DNA of 64,000 nt from Fibrobacteria bacterium AD312 (GTDB taxonomy: Bacteria; Fibrobacterota; Fibrobacteria; Fibrobacterales; Fibrobacteraceae): NCBI GenBank assembly GCA_001462345.1, contig LIUM01000040.1, forward strand, positions 103,832 through 167,831, given 5' to 3'. This document shows, piece by piece, positions 8,683-18,774 of this stretch. The position numbers were made by a program, and so were the translations under genes. Position 1 is the first letter of the stretch. Every line of letters begins with the position of its first letter. Below the pieces are notes generated by a model. The model saw only the letters and a list, made by a program, of their open reading frames with translations, had not been told where the DNA came from and searched no databases.

Positions 8683-9666
8683 TCAAAGTAAAGAAGCACG
8701 AAGCTCTTCACCGCTCTTTTCACTTAAATAAGCAGGAGGCACATCTAATACCGTTTTACAACCGTACGCCCCTTCCTTAGTCATTTTATAAGCCGCGCGA
8801 GCGTAGGCTACGAGAACACTAGTCGTAAATTCAGGATTAGAATCGAGTTTAAGACTATACTCAATAATATGAGAATTCTCAAGTGACACGCCTGATTTTC
8901 CTGAGCGAATTACAAAACCACCATGAGCCATTCCAGAGTGATTTTTTGCAAATTCTTCTTCTGAAATAAAATGAACAGTGGTATCGTAATCTGCAAAATA
9001 GTTTGGCATTGTTTTAATTTCGTTTTCAATGGCGGTGGCATCACCGTTCTTATCTAAAACGACAAAACATTCACGAGTGTGCTTTTGACGTGTAGAAAGT
9101 TCTGGGTCTAAACCAGCACGAACGGCATCAAGAGCTTCTTTCACAGGAACGGTATATTGCTTTGCATTTTTCACACCCGCAATGCGACGTACGGCATCGG
9201 AATGGCCTTGACTAACACCCTTGCCCCAGAAGGTATAATCTTTCCCTTGAGGAAGAATCGCATTACCATAAAGGCGATTAATGGAAAACATTCCAGGATC
9301 CCAGCCGACGGCAATTAAAGCGAGATGATGTTTTCTTTTAGCGACTTCATCTACATTGGCAAAATGCGTTGGAATTTTAGCATGAGTATCAAAACTATCT
9401 ATCACATTAAACATCTCTACAAATTTGGGCGTCATAGAAGGCAAGTCGGTGGCGCTTCCGCCGCAAAGAATCATCACATCAATTTTATCTTTCCATTCTT
9501 CAGCTAGGTCTGAGTGTACAACTGGTACACCTTTTGTTAAAATGGAAACTGATTTTGGATCTCGACGAGTAAAAACAGCTACGAGTTCCATGTCAGGAGA
9601 GTTCTTGATGGCGCATTCGACGCCTCTTCCTAAATTACCATAACCGACAATACCAATTCTAATCAT
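8683..9666 (-). CDS. ddh: meso-Diaminopimelate D-dehydrogenase
   Basis: NADPH-dependent enzyme that makes meso-2,6-diaminopimelate directly from tetrahydrodipicolinate, feeding both lysine and peptidoglycan synthesis. The Rossmann start MIRIGIVGYGNLGRGVE is characteristic, and the substrate-domain segments GWDPGMFSINRLYG and WGKGVSQGHSDAVRR are clear Ddh signatures. Of 327 residues, matching known enzymes of about 320-326. AAGGA lies about 9 nt upstream of the ATG. It is the first gene of the minus-strand operon that leads into the biotin genes. Confidence 0.96.
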   Translation of the reverse strand: MIRIGIVGYGNLGRGVECAIKNSPDMELVAVFTRRDPKSVSILTKGVPVVHSDLAEEWKDKIDVMILCGGSATDLPSMTPKFVEMFNVIDSFDTHAKIPTHFANVDEVAKRKHHLALIAVGWDPGMFSINRLYGNAILPQGKDYTFWGKGVSQGHSDAVRRIAGVKNAKQYTVPVKEALDAVRAGLDPELSTRQKHTRECFVVLDKNGDATAIENEIKTMPNYFADYDTTVHFISEEEFAKNHSGMAHGGFVIRSGKSGVSLENSHIIEYSLKLDSNPEFTTSVLVAYARAAYKMTKEGAYGCKTVLDVPPAYLSEKSGEELRASLL

Positions 9667-9967
9667 ATACGATAGTCCTTTGTAAGTGCAATTTGGTCGT
9701 TAAATATAAAAAGATCAGTTTTTGATCATTTGTAAAAAGGGCTTTAATAAAGCAATCAAGCAGGACTTTTTTTCTTATTTGAAAGGAATCGAGTCAAGAT
9801 TTTCAAACCTACTTTTGTTATTTATGAAAAAAACGTACAAACGGATAGCTTATGCGTTTTTTACAGATTTTCTCGATTCCACATTTTTTTACTATTAAAC
9901 GTACAAATCCCTCATATAGCCTTTACTTTATTGAGATCTATACTATATTGAAAACTTTACTCATTTT
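9667..9967. promoter_or_regulatory. Divergent intergenic region between ddh and the FemAB-like gene
   Basis: About 300 bp that must hold the promoters of two divergent units. It is AT-rich with several T-tracts and near-consensus -10 hexamers, for example TATACT at 9939 and TATATT at 9944. I cannot assign a convincing -35/-10 pair. No gene or strong hairpin was seen. Confidence 0.4.
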
Positions 9968-11086
9968 GTGAAAGCGATGCATATTAGTTTAGAAAAAAAA
10001 TCAATTATAGATGTTTATGATACCCCTATCATACAACAAACTTCTTTTTGGTCTCAAGTAAAAAAGAAGCAAGGATTAAAGTCTTTAGCCTTTGATTATA
10101 AGGTTAGAAATAGAGATTTGTATTTGAATGTAGACGGCTATTCTTGCACACAAGCTGATTTTCTAATGTTTGTACAACAATTAAATGCAAATGATTGTGT
10201 TGTTTATGTTCCTTATGGCCCAGAAGTAGAGCCTTCAGAAGAAAATCAAGGTGCTTTTCTAGAAGAATTATCTGAATCGTTGCGTTCATACTTACCAAAA
10301 GGCTGCATTGGCATAAGGTATGATTTGAATTGGGCTTCTCATTGGATAGATGAATCTTTTTTTGATGAAAAAGGGGAGTGGCTAGGTGCCCCAGAGAAGC
10401 GTTTCCAAGAATTCAAAATCAATTTCTGCACTCAAAATAAAAACTTGCAAAAGTCTAATAGTGATATTTTACCTGCAGATACAATTATGGTTGATCTAAT
10501 CCCTTCAGAACATGATATTCTTGCGGCAATGAAACCAAAAACGCGTTATAATATTGGGCTTGCTTATAGAAAGGGAATCGACGTCCGAATAGGCACTATA
10601 GAAGATCTTAAAATATGGTATGATCTTTATTTAGAGACTGCTAAACGAGATGGATTGCACATCAATGAATTCTATTATTTCCATTCTGTTTTTGCAACAC
10701 AAATGGAAGATTCTGTGAAGGTGAAATTACTCGTTGCTTATCTAGATGATATTCCATTAGCGGCCATGTTTCTATTAATTTCTAATCACAGGGCCACCTA
10801 TTTATACGGCGCTTCCTCTTCTCAGATGAGAAACTATATGCCTACTTACGCCCTCCAATGGAAGGCCATGCAAATAGCAAAAAGCCAAGGCTGCATTGAA
10901 TATGATATGTTTGGCGTTTCACCCAATGCCGATTCATCTCATCCAATGCATGGCTTACATCGTTTTAAGTCTGGTTTTGGTGGTTCTGTATTTCATCAAT
11001 TGGGGTGCTGGGATTATCCATTTGATCCAGAAAGTTTTTCGTTGTTTCAAGCCTCTGAAGTCAATGCCAAAGGCTATTACTTATAA
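9968..11086 (+). CDS. FemAB-family peptidoglycan amino acyltransferase
   Basis: Likely aminoacyl-tRNA-dependent ligase of the Fem/MurM group, which adds amino acids to the peptidoglycan precursor side chain. Supporting features are the N-terminal QQTSFWSQVKKKQG, the central MKPKTRYNIGLAYRKGIDVR (a signature of Fem second lobes), and YLYGASSSQMRNYMPTYALQW plus YDMFGVSP near the C-terminus. Of 372 residues, typical length (about 340-420). The start may be the GTG at 9968 or the ATG at 9977; no strong ribosome site decides it. A hairpin terminator follows directly. The exact amino acid or substrate cannot be read from the sequence. Confidence 0.85.
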   Translation: MKAMHISLEKKSIIDVYDTPIIQQTSFWSQVKKKQGLKSLAFDYKVRNRDLYLNVDGYSCTQADFLMFVQQLNANDCVVYVPYGPEVEPSEENQGAFLEELSESLRSYLPKGCIGIRYDLNWASHWIDESFFDEKGEWLGAPEKRFQEFKINFCTQNKNLQKSNSDILPADTIMVDLIPSEHDILAAMKPKTRYNIGLAYRKGIDVRIGTIEDLKIWYDLYLETAKRDGLHINEFYYFHSVFATQMEDSVKVKLLVAYLDDIPLAAMFLLISNHRATYLYGASSSQMRNYMPTYALQWKAMQIAKSQGCIEYDMFGVSPNADSSHPMHGLHRFKSGFGGSVFHQLGCWDYPFDPESFSLFQASEVNAKGYYL

Positions 11087-11087
11087 A

Positions 11088-11125
11088 GAAAGCTCCCTTA
11101 ATGTAAGATTTAAGGAAGCTTTTTT
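11088..11125 (+). terminator. Terminator after the FemAB-like gene
   Basis: AAAGCTCCCTTAA pairs with TTAAGGAAGCTTT with one mismatch, followed by a T-run. It starts two bases past the stop codon. Confidence 0.8.
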
Positions 11126-11146
11126 CCATTGGAAACTTTTATAAAA

Positions 11147-12133
11147 TTATCTCAATTTATTGCTGTCACGATAAATATCTAATTTTCCGAGATTATCGGC
11201 ATTAGATATATGACAAAGAAGATCGTTAGGCGTTACAAAAAAGGCCTGTTGTTCTTTCGCATTATCAATTAAGCTCTTGAAAGAATGAATAGGTTTCCCT
11301 CTTAATTCTTGTTCTGCAATTAAGAAGTTTTGAACCGCAAGACTTAAACTTTCATTTTCACCGAAAAGCCTATCTTTATCATGAATCCCTTTAATAGCCA
11401 TTTGAATCAATTGAGATTCATTTTCTTCAATATCTTCATTCACGTTTTCAAACAAAGATTTTTCGATAGGTTCCTCGTTGCTTGCAAAAAATTTCTGCTG
11501 TGAAAAGCGATAGTCAATATAATGATCAAGTAATGTAATAGACGTTCTATGGCGTAAAGACAGTTGTAGATCAGCATTTTTTAGAATTAATTTGAGGCGA
11601 GGGTCTTTTTTAGAGGCGTCTAGATAACACTGATACACAAATTCAGAGCAAATCATGGGGTGTTTACCTTCGTATTTCTTATCCTCTAAAATGCTTTTGA
11701 TTTTTGCAGTAATAATTTTTAGAAGACCAATAATCACTTTTTGTTTAAGGCTTACATGAGAAACATTTTTATAAACAAGAATCATGCCGAGTAAAATAAG
11801 ATCGGGCATGGGGTAGACTAAATCGTCTTTAAGATATTTTTCTGCGGCTTCTATAACAGGAGTTAAATCTAGTTGATCGGCCATTTTAAGACGGCAAATA
11901 TGGACGGGGCGTAATGGATTCCCTTTGTCTGCGACCAGATGGGCATGTAATCCAGACAAGGCGGCATCGGCCATCGCTGGAGGATCTTCTTGAATATAGA
12001 GCCCCCCGTGACTCACTTCTGAGTCCGTTAGAATCATAATTAAATGAGATAAAGGATCGAGATTCCCTTGTTCATCTCTTTCCCCATCAAAAGACATAAT
12101 GTCACCAGCTTTTAGTTTCGATACATTGAGCAT
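11147..12133 (-). CDS. YiiX/NlpC-P60-like permuted cysteine hydrolase
   Basis: Probable papain-fold amidase or peptidase with the permuted NlpC/P60 (YiiX/YaeF-like) order. The His-containing strand comes first (LKAGDIMSF at the start and SHGGLYI near residue 42) and the Cys later (HPMICSEFVYQCY near 158-170, where Cys followed by Ser-Glu-Phe is the typical nucleophile setting). Of 328 residues; the C-terminal ~130 are helical and acidic without a recognised domain. No signal peptide, so it is probably cytoplasmic, which fits some members of this family that act on lipids or peptides. Substrate unknown. Single gene. Confidence 0.75.
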   Translation of the reverse strand: MLNVSKLKAGDIMSFDGERDEQGNLDPLSHLIMILTDSEVSHGGLYIQEDPPAMADAALSGLHAHLVADKGNPLRPVHICRLKMADQLDLTPVIEAAEKYLKDDLVYPMPDLILLGMILVYKNVSHVSLKQKVIIGLLKIITAKIKSILEDKKYEGKHPMICSEFVYQCYLDASKKDPRLKLILKNADLQLSLRHRTSITLLDHYIDYRFSQQKFFASNEEPIEKSLFENVNEDIEENESQLIQMAIKGIHDKDRLFGENESLSLAVQNFLIAEQELRGKPIHSFKSLIDNAKEQQAFFVTPNDLLCHISNADNLGKLDIYRDSNKLR

Positions 12134-12212
12134 AATACACCTTTCGTTTTTTAATGATTTTATTCATAAATAATAAGTTCTTATAGTATTATTTGGCTAT
12201 AATCCAAATGGG

Positions 12213-13550
12213 CTATATTTTCATATTGGCAAGCGATAACCCTTGTAACACAATGTCCATTTTTTCATAATGAATTCCTTGAATCACATTTCCTAATTGA
12301 TCGAGCTTAAAGTTGGGGTGGTGTTTTTTAAATAACTCAACATGTTTTTTAGCTTCTTCTGAACGATGCTCCCATCCAAGAGCTGAAATCATCACAATAC
12401 GGGGGATCACCGTTTCTGGCATAATAAAAAGGATTTCGGAGCAAAACTGGATGCATTCGTTAAAGCGTTTTGCTAAAAAAAGAAGAATCGCTTTGGTTGC
12501 ACAATTATAGGGTTGATCCACAAAATCGATATTCATTTTTTCATAAAAAGAGACTTCTTCAAGCCCAAGATCATCTTTCCCTTGAAGCATATAAAGCTGT
12601 GCTAGAAGGTTTCTAGTGCGTATACAAAGGGGATTGATGGCCGTAATCTTTTTTAGGTAAGAAATCGAATGACTGTTATCTCCAGCAAGAATATTCGCAA
12701 GAGCGATAATAAACATCGAATACTGAGAACCTGCATTAAAACGCATGGCATAGGCCGCGAGTTCACGAATACGAGATTCGTATTCACTTAACGGGCACCA
12801 GCGTTCCAGAAGCGCTTTGTAATGAATTGTCGCGAGAATAAAAGAGACGTAAATAGAAGGCTCTTTTTCTTGGGCAAGGGCGTGGAGGGCCTCTTTTGCT
12901 TCTAACCAAGATTCTTTAGTCCGAGCTTCTGTTTTAATGCGATGGTAAGAGGTCAAATACCACCATTTGGGCTCTAAAGAAGTATCTTGTTTATAAAGAC
13001 GAGCCGACGCCAGTTCTATTTGACGCCACAAATGAATTGTCAGACGAGATGATTCTAATTCTAAATCATCTTTTTTTGAAAAAGAAAAAGAGGTAGACCA
13101 TAGAATTTCAGAAGAATTAGCGTGATGAAGAGATAAAAATATAGTGGGATTACGCCCATCAGAGAAGTTGGTGTTCACCCAAAAATCAGAAGAGGAGTTT
13201 TGTGAATCTGGCGGAGCCACCTGAATATTTATCAATTCAAAACGGTGAAGATTCTTAACTAATGACAAAAAGAAAAAATGAGCGTTTTCATTAGATATAA
13301 GTTTTTCTAAACCTAAAAAAAGAAGTTGTACTGTTGATTTAGAAGATGTTTTAGAAGATAAAATAGAAACCGCTTCTGTTCGATTAGTAACCTCTAAAAT
13401 CTTATAAATATTTGCAAGATGCACTTTAACAGTATTAGGTGAAATATTTAGAGCCTTACATATCTCTTGATTTGTTAGCCCCTTCCTTAGTAACGCAAGA
13501 ACTTCTTTTTGTCGTTGCGTCAGTTCATAACAAGTATTTTCTTTTAGCAT
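12213..13550 (-). CDS. Transcription regulator with N-terminal LuxR-type HTH and helical repeats
   Basis: Residues about 8-65 form a GerE/LuxR helix-turn-helix: LTQRQKEVLALLRKGLTNQEICKALNISPNTVKVHLANIYKIL. The remaining ~380 residues are mostly helical, with TPR-like segments toward the C-terminus. I choose the ATG at 13550 (445 residues). The longer frame to 13598 would run through the terminator of the upstream gene, so those 16 extra codons are not credible. The HTH at the N-terminus is the reverse of the usual LuxR/MalT order. It follows the giant kinase-like/GGDEF gene on the same strand but behind a terminator, so it probably has its own promoter. Confidence 0.8.
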   Translation of the reverse strand: MLKENTCYELTQRQKEVLALLRKGLTNQEICKALNISPNTVKVHLANIYKILEVTNRTEAVSILSSKTSSKSTVQLLFLGLEKLISNENAHFFFLSLVKNLHRFELINIQVAPPDSQNSSSDFWVNTNFSDGRNPTIFLSLHHANSSEILWSTSFSFSKKDDLELESSRLTIHLWRQIELASARLYKQDTSLEPKWWYLTSYHRIKTEARTKESWLEAKEALHALAQEKEPSIYVSFILATIHYKALLERWCPLSEYESRIRELAAYAMRFNAGSQYSMFIIALANILAGDNSHSISYLKKITAINPLCIRTRNLLAQLYMLQGKDDLGLEEVSFYEKMNIDFVDQPYNCATKAILLFLAKRFNECIQFCSEILFIMPETVIPRIVMISALGWEHRSEEAKKHVELFKKHHPNFKLDQLGNVIQGIHYEKMDIVLQGLSLANMKI

Positions 13551-13578
13551 ATGCAAAAAATAGTTTATTGAAAAAGAA

Positions 13579-13611
13579 ATAAAAAAAACGCCCTTCAAAA
13601 AGGGCGTTTTT
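13579..13611 (-). terminator. Terminator after the kinase-like/GGDEF gene
   Basis: An 11-bp perfect stem (AAAACGCCCTT with AAGGGCGTTTT) has a 4-nt loop and a minus-strand U-run (eight A on the plus strand). It lies 10 bp past the stop at 13621. Confidence 0.9.
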
Positions 13612-13620
13612 AGAATAAAA

Positions 13621-16600
13621 TTAAAGATTCACTTCAATGAATTCTTTATTAATAGGATCAGTCTTGTTTAGCTTTTTCAAATAGTCTATACATTCAGGGG
13701 TCATTTTTTTCTTTTGATTGACACTGATTTTCACAGCTCGATTTCGACCATTTTCCTTTGCCAAATACATGGCTACATCACTAATATTAATGGTTTGCTC
13801 TAGATTTAAAAGATCAGGCGACAATTCATGAATAGGCATCATGCTATACCCTATAGAGCACGTAATATTAAAAGAAATTTTTTCATTAATAACGATAGGC
13901 TTTTCTCTAATAATATTTAGAATTTTATTAGCAAAAATATCTAAGTATTCAGGATTCGTGGTATTCAAAATAATGATGAATTCTTCTCCGCCCCATCTAG
14001 CCACAAAATCATCGGCGCGAATTTGCTCTTTAAGGAGTCTTGAAAGGCTTACAAGAACCTTGTCTCCGGCAAGATGACCATAGGTATCATTCACCGTTTT
14101 GAAGAAATCAATATCAATCATAAAAACGCCAATCACTTTACGATTAATAGAAAGATCTCGCATCTCGTGTTTTTTTTGTAACTGAAGTTTTCTAGTGATA
14201 AAATTAACAGAAAAATCAGATACAAATTCAAAGATATAGCGACGATTATGAAGAGTGGTTAATGGGTCTTGTAAGGAAAGCAATTTAAGCTTTTCGTTGG
14301 CTTGATTTAATTGTGCTGTTCTTTCTTGCACTTTCTTTTCAAGACTTTCATATAGCCTTGCATTTACAATAGAAATAGCCGCTTGAGAAGAAAGAATTTT
14401 CACCGTTTGGATTCGTTCTTCAGTAAACACATCTTCGGCTAAGTCGTGCTCCAGATAAATAATGCCAATAAGCTTGTTCTGATAAAGAATAGGAATAGAT
14501 AAAATAGATTTAATTTGAGCTTCTTGAATATGCGAGGTGTTTTTGAAAACGCTTTCTTTCCAAGCATTTCCAAGAACCATGTTTTCTAAAGAACGGGCAA
14601 CGAATTGAATAATTTCTGGGCAGATATTCGTGCTTTTACGATAAGGAAGAGATTGCATCACTTCTATTTCATCATTAAAAGATTTTTTTTCTGCTTCAAT
14701 ATAAAGCTCTTTATCTTCGCCATTGACAAGGAGTAGTACGCCTTGGCGTGCCCCTGCATTTTCAAGAATCAAAGACATCATGGAGCGGAGTAACTTTTCA
14801 AGCCGTATTTCTCCAGAAATCGCTTGCATGGCCTTCATAATAGAAGCCATATCGATTTCATTATTTTTTACAGAATGAATTTTTGAAGAGAAAGCCAGGG
14901 CTTTTGAAAAAGCGGATTTTAAGAACGGGAATTTTGCTTCCATCAAAGCCACTTTTTTAACAGCGCCCCATTTTTTGAATAAAAAGAGAGCTTCTCTATA
15001 ATAAGCCTTTGCAATCATCTCATTCTCTTTATGGTACCAATAGGCAGCCATAGACTCATAGATTAAGGCCTTGATATGCATGAAATCGTCGTTCTGTAAA
15101 GACTCTATTGCTTTATTGAACCAATTCAAAACCTCTTCTTGAGAATCATTTTTTAGAATCGCCGTTTCAGCAGAAAGAAAATAATACTTGTGAACAAAAT
15201 TTGCAGGACAAAGATCGGCTGCTTTTTTAAGACTATTAAGCAGCTCTGTTAACTCTTTCATTTTTTCTGGTTTTTCTTCTTCAGAAAGAGAATCAAAGAA
15301 TTTGATTATCAATAACCCTTTAAGCATAGAATGCTCTGGACCTGGAAAATCAGAAAGAGAAGCAAATAAAAAACTATTGGAAAGCTCGCACCACTTTTTG
15401 GCTTTGTCGAGTTCATTATGGATATAATTATACATCGAATTGTATTGATAAAATCTCCAAAGAAAAGCCATATTTTTAGCCTGTTGGATTCTAGAGACAA
15501 TATCATCATCTTCATCAAAAACATTTTCAGAAGTATATTTTTTGATCATGTACTGGATCACACTCGAAAGTAGTAAGGGCATGCCTGCTTTGGTTTCATT
15601 TAAAAAGCGAATGGCGTCTTCATTTTCTTCTTTACATTCGGATAATTTTTTACCCACTTGCATATACAAATGCATTTTATGAGCACGAGCATAAGCGGCA
15701 TGTTGAATATCACCTGTCTGTAACCCGCTTGCATACGCTAAATCAAAATACTCAAGAGCTTCTTTAAAATGCTTGTTTCTATAAGAGGCAAAGGTAATAC
15801 TAAAATAGACCGCAGGCTTCATCGATTCGGCATTTAATCTTTTAAGCAAAAGAAAAGCGGTTTTTCCTAATCGATAGCCAATAGAAAAGTCCCCAAACGT
15901 AGGGCTATGAGTAATAGCAATATCTACAAGGCATTTACAAGAATAACTAGTGGCGCCATATTTTTGTGTAAGATCAAACATCATCAACGTAGAGAGAATA
16001 AAAAGAGACGGACGATATTGAAGTGCTGGTGCCACCACATTATACAGCAATTCCATAGTCTGAATTTTTTCTTCATCTTCCATTATGGGTAGGCTCGCTA
16101 ATTTTTCAATGGAATCATCGCCTGAAAATAAGATTTTTTGTAGACTTACCACGCCTTCACCTATTCGACGTTCAATTTCTTGATCGTCTTCAGGAAAGGT
16201 AAATCCCAATACATTTAATCCTTTACGAATTTCTTCAATGTTTTCTGGAATGAATCCTTGAAATTCTAGAATACGAGCCTTTAAGTTATACGTCTTTGCT
16301 TTAAGCAAAGGCGTATCCGATATGGGGCGCATTTTTTCACAAATATCTTTTGCCTTTTCAAAATCACCAGATAAAAACAACGATTCACCTAAGCTAAATA
16401 GAGCAAGATTCCACGCCTTAGGGTTTTCTGACCATTCATTTTCGGATAATAGAGATTCAGCGACACTGTAATAGGTTACAGCCATAGAGAAGGCTGTGGC
16501 CTTAATGGCCTTATGAGCCGCCTCTGTATTTAAGTCACGTAAAGCCACACGTTCAGAGAATTCTTTAATAAGAAATCTGCCTTTGTTCATGTTGTTTACT

Positions 16601-18774
16601 TTATTAAACAAATGGTCAGGATCTTCATGCCCTTGAATTGAAAAAGCAAGCTCTTGACCAATTTTTAGATGAATAGATTGTTTCTCTTCTTCTGGAATTT
16701 GAGAATAAATCAACTGCTGGATTCTAATATCTTGAAACGAAAAAAGAATTTCAATAGAAGAATTGAAATCCTCTAAATGCATTAGCTTGTAATTTGGATT
16801 TAGAGGAAAAATAATATCATTTTTAATCACGGGCCAAAGAATGGCACCAACTTCGGCCTCTTTTTTATTGGAGATTTTAGCTAAAAGTTTCAGATCAAAT
16901 TGATTGCCAATACAAGAGGCTATTTTTAAAAGTTCATTAGTAGAAGGTGAAAAGTCATTGATTTTATTGGTCAAAAGATCAATCACATTATCGCTGACAT
17001 TTACATTTTTAAAGCGATTGATATCGCATACCCATTTATTTCCAATCAATTCAAAAAAGCCATGATGATTAAGAGATTCAAGTAATTCATGAATAAAATA
17101 TGGAGTACCACCCGTTTTCCGATAAATCATATTTGCTACTGATAACGTGTCTTCATCGGGCGCACGCCTAAAAGTATCGGCAACAAGCTCGTCTATATCG
17201 GTAATAGTCAGAGGATGTAAAGTGACTGTCTGGATGTTTTTTGTTCTATTATTAAATGCATTAAGAGTCACTAGTAATGGGTGATCTGATGTAAGATCGT
17301 TATGTCTATAGGCTCCAATAAATAAAATATTAGAAGATGTACTTTTGTCTATCATATATTTTATGAGAGCTAAAGTAGTAGAATCACACCATTGCAAATC
17401 ATCTAAAAAGAAGACTAGAGGTGCATTCGGTGAACCAAATAAACTAATAAAATCATTAAAAATAAATAAAAAACGATTATGAGCTTCCAAAGGGTTTAAT
17501 TCAATAATAGGAGGTTGTTCGCCGAATATTTTTTTTAGCTCTGGAAGATGTTCCGTTAAAATGGCTGCATTTTGTGGTACGGTAGAAAGAATATTCTTTT
17601 TCCAAAAGGCTAATTGATCTTCTGGAAGAGATAACAACCAGTTCATCAATTTATGGAGAGCCTCTAAAACGCCTTGAAGAGGAATATATTGCGTTTCAGG
17701 ATTAAATTTGCCGTTGATAAAGATCCCTTTTCGCAAAGAAACCGTTTTACTAAACTCCATAATTAGAGCCGTTTTCCCAATCCCTGCATTCCCTTGAATC
17801 ATCATGAGAGCGGATTTCCCGTCGGCCACATCATTAAAACGAATCTTCAATACTTCTAGTGCTTCATCACGGCCATAAAGTTTACCAGAAATTTTTAGTT
17901 GATCGGAGATGTCAAATTTTCCTATCTCAAAAGGAATAACTTCATTATTATAAAGCACATTATCAAGACATTGCTCCAAGTCTTTTTTGACTCCAGAGGC
18001 CATTTGATAACGATCATCAGCATCTTTCTCAAGAAGTTTCAACAGAATCATGGAAACCATCTCGGGAATATTTTTTTTGATCGTATGGGGCGGTTCTGGT
18101 TTTTTAGCAATTTGAGAATAGATAAGCTCGCTATCATCTTTTCCAGTAAAAGGGCGCTCCGAAGTAAAAAGTTCGTAAAGAGTAATGCCCAAAGAATAAA
18201 GATCGGAGCGACTATCTACGGGCCTATTGATTCTTCCCGTTTGTTCTGGAGAACAGTATTTGGCAGAGCCTTCAAAAAAATGGAGATTCATCTTATGAGC
18301 CATCTCTCTTTTTAGCTCTACAGCAATAGCATAGTCAATAATTTCAACACGATTGGTTTCTTTGTTCCAGATAATATTAGAGGGATTAATATTTTTATGG
18401 ATTATATTTTTTTTATGAATTACAGAAAGACAATCTGCTATTTTTATAGCGATAGAAAGCTTTTCTGGTAAGCTGAGTTGCATCGATTCAATTGCTTGCG
18501 ATAATGGGATTCCGCCTATATCTTCCATTACAATCCCAAGCGTATTATTATGAGGAACAAGATCATAAACTAAAAGCGAATCTTCTCCAGAGGCTTTCTT
18601 TGTAATTTCGTATTCGCGCTTAAAAAAAGACAAACACTGGTCAGAGGGGTATTCTTGATTTAAAAATTTAATTACAACAGGCAAGGAGTCTTCTTTTCGA
18701 ATCCCGCGATACACAGTGGAATATTTTCCAGTGTAAATAATCTCAGTAATCTTGTAACCTGATAAATTAATCAT
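13621..18774 (-). CDS. Giant signalling protein: kinase-like, AAA ATPase, TPR-like, GAF, GGDEF
   Basis: A 1717-residue multidomain sensor. Domains in order: Ser/Thr kinase fold (about 5-275), with the beta3 Lys in VVIKFLN but the catalytic loop reading HKN instead of HRD, and DYA in place of DFG. Next is an AAA/STAND ATPase (about 295-650) with Walker A QGNAGIGKTAL and Walker B-like LVFFLDDLQW. A long TPR-like helical region follows (about 750-1340), then GAF (about 1370-1520), a short coiled linker, and a GGDEF domain (about 1545-1690). The GGDEF site is WGGEEF with an RxxD inhibitory site five residues upstream, so it is probably an active, feedback-inhibited diguanylate cyclase. The start is the ATG at 18774, with AGAGG six bases upstream. 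No membrane segment was seen. Confidence 0.88.
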   Translation of the reverse strand: MINLSGYKITEIIYTGKYSTVYRGIRKEDSLPVVIKFLNQEYPSDQCLSFFKREYEITKKASGEDSLLVYDLVPHNNTLGIVMEDIGGIPLSQAIESMQLSLPEKLSIAIKIADCLSVIHKKNIIHKNINPSNIIWNKETNRVEIIDYAIAVELKREMAHKMNLHFFEGSAKYCSPEQTGRINRPVDSRSDLYSLGITLYELFTSERPFTGKDDSELIYSQIAKKPEPPHTIKKNIPEMVSMILLKLLEKDADDRYQMASGVKKDLEQCLDNVLYNNEVIPFEIGKFDISDQLKISGKLYGRDEALEVLKIRFNDVADGKSALMMIQGNAGIGKTALIMEFSKTVSLRKGIFINGKFNPETQYIPLQGVLEALHKLMNWLLSLPEDQLAFWKKNILSTVPQNAAILTEHLPELKKIFGEQPPIIELNPLEAHNRFLFIFNDFISLFGSPNAPLVFFLDDLQWCDSTTLALIKYMIDKSTSSNILFIGAYRHNDLTSDHPLLVTLNAFNNRTKNIQTVTLHPLTITDIDELVADTFRRAPDEDTLSVANMIYRKTGGTPYFIHELLESLNHHGFFELIGNKWVCDINRFKNVNVSDNVIDLLTNKINDFSPSTNELLKIASCIGNQFDLKLLAKISNKKEAEVGAILWPVIKNDIIFPLNPNYKLMHLEDFNSSIEILFSFQDIRIQQLIYSQIPEEEKQSIHLKIGQELAFSIQGHEDPDHLFNKVNNMNKGRFLIKEFSERVALRDLNTEAAHKAIKATAFSMAVTYYSVAESLLSENEWSENPKAWNLALFSLGESLFLSGDFEKAKDICEKMRPISDTPLLKAKTYNLKARILEFQGFIPENIEEIRKGLNVLGFTFPEDDQEIERRIGEGVVSLQKILFSGDDSIEKLASLPIMEDEEKIQTMELLYNVVAPALQYRPSLFILSTLMMFDLTQKYGATSYSCKCLVDIAITHSPTFGDFSIGYRLGKTAFLLLKRLNAESMKPAVYFSITFASYRNKHFKEALEYFDLAYASGLQTGDIQHAAYARAHKMHLYMQVGKKLSECKEENEDAIRFLNETKAGMPLLLSSVIQYMIKKYTSENVFDEDDDIVSRIQQAKNMAFLWRFYQYNSMYNYIHNELDKAKKWCELSNSFLFASLSDFPGPEHSMLKGLLIIKFFDSLSEEEKPEKMKELTELLNSLKKAADLCPANFVHKYYFLSAETAILKNDSQEEVLNWFNKAIESLQNDDFMHIKALIYESMAAYWYHKENEMIAKAYYREALFLFKKWGAVKKVALMEAKFPFLKSAFSKALAFSSKIHSVKNNEIDMASIMKAMQAISGEIRLEKLLRSMMSLILENAGARQGVLLLVNGEDKELYIEAEKKSFNDEIEVMQSLPYRKSTNICPEIIQFVARSLENMVLGNAWKESVFKNTSHIQEAQIKSILSIPILYQNKLIGIIYLEHDLAEDVFTEERIQTVKILSSQAAISIVNARLYESLEKKVQERTAQLNQANEKLKLLSLQDPLTTLHNRRYIFEFVSDFSVNFITRKLQLQKKHEMRDLSINRKVIGVFMIDIDFFKTVNDTYGHLAGDKVLVSLSRLLKEQIRADDFVARWGGEEFIIILNTTNPEYLDIFANKILNIIREKPIVINEKISFNITCSIGYSMMPIHELSPDLLNLEQTINISDVAMYLAKENGRNRAVKISVNQKKKMTPECIDYLKKLNKTDPINKEFIEVNL

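Noticed and set aside
13551..13598. Longer N-terminus for the LuxR-type regulator
   Set aside because: Its codons run through the terminator of the upstream gene.
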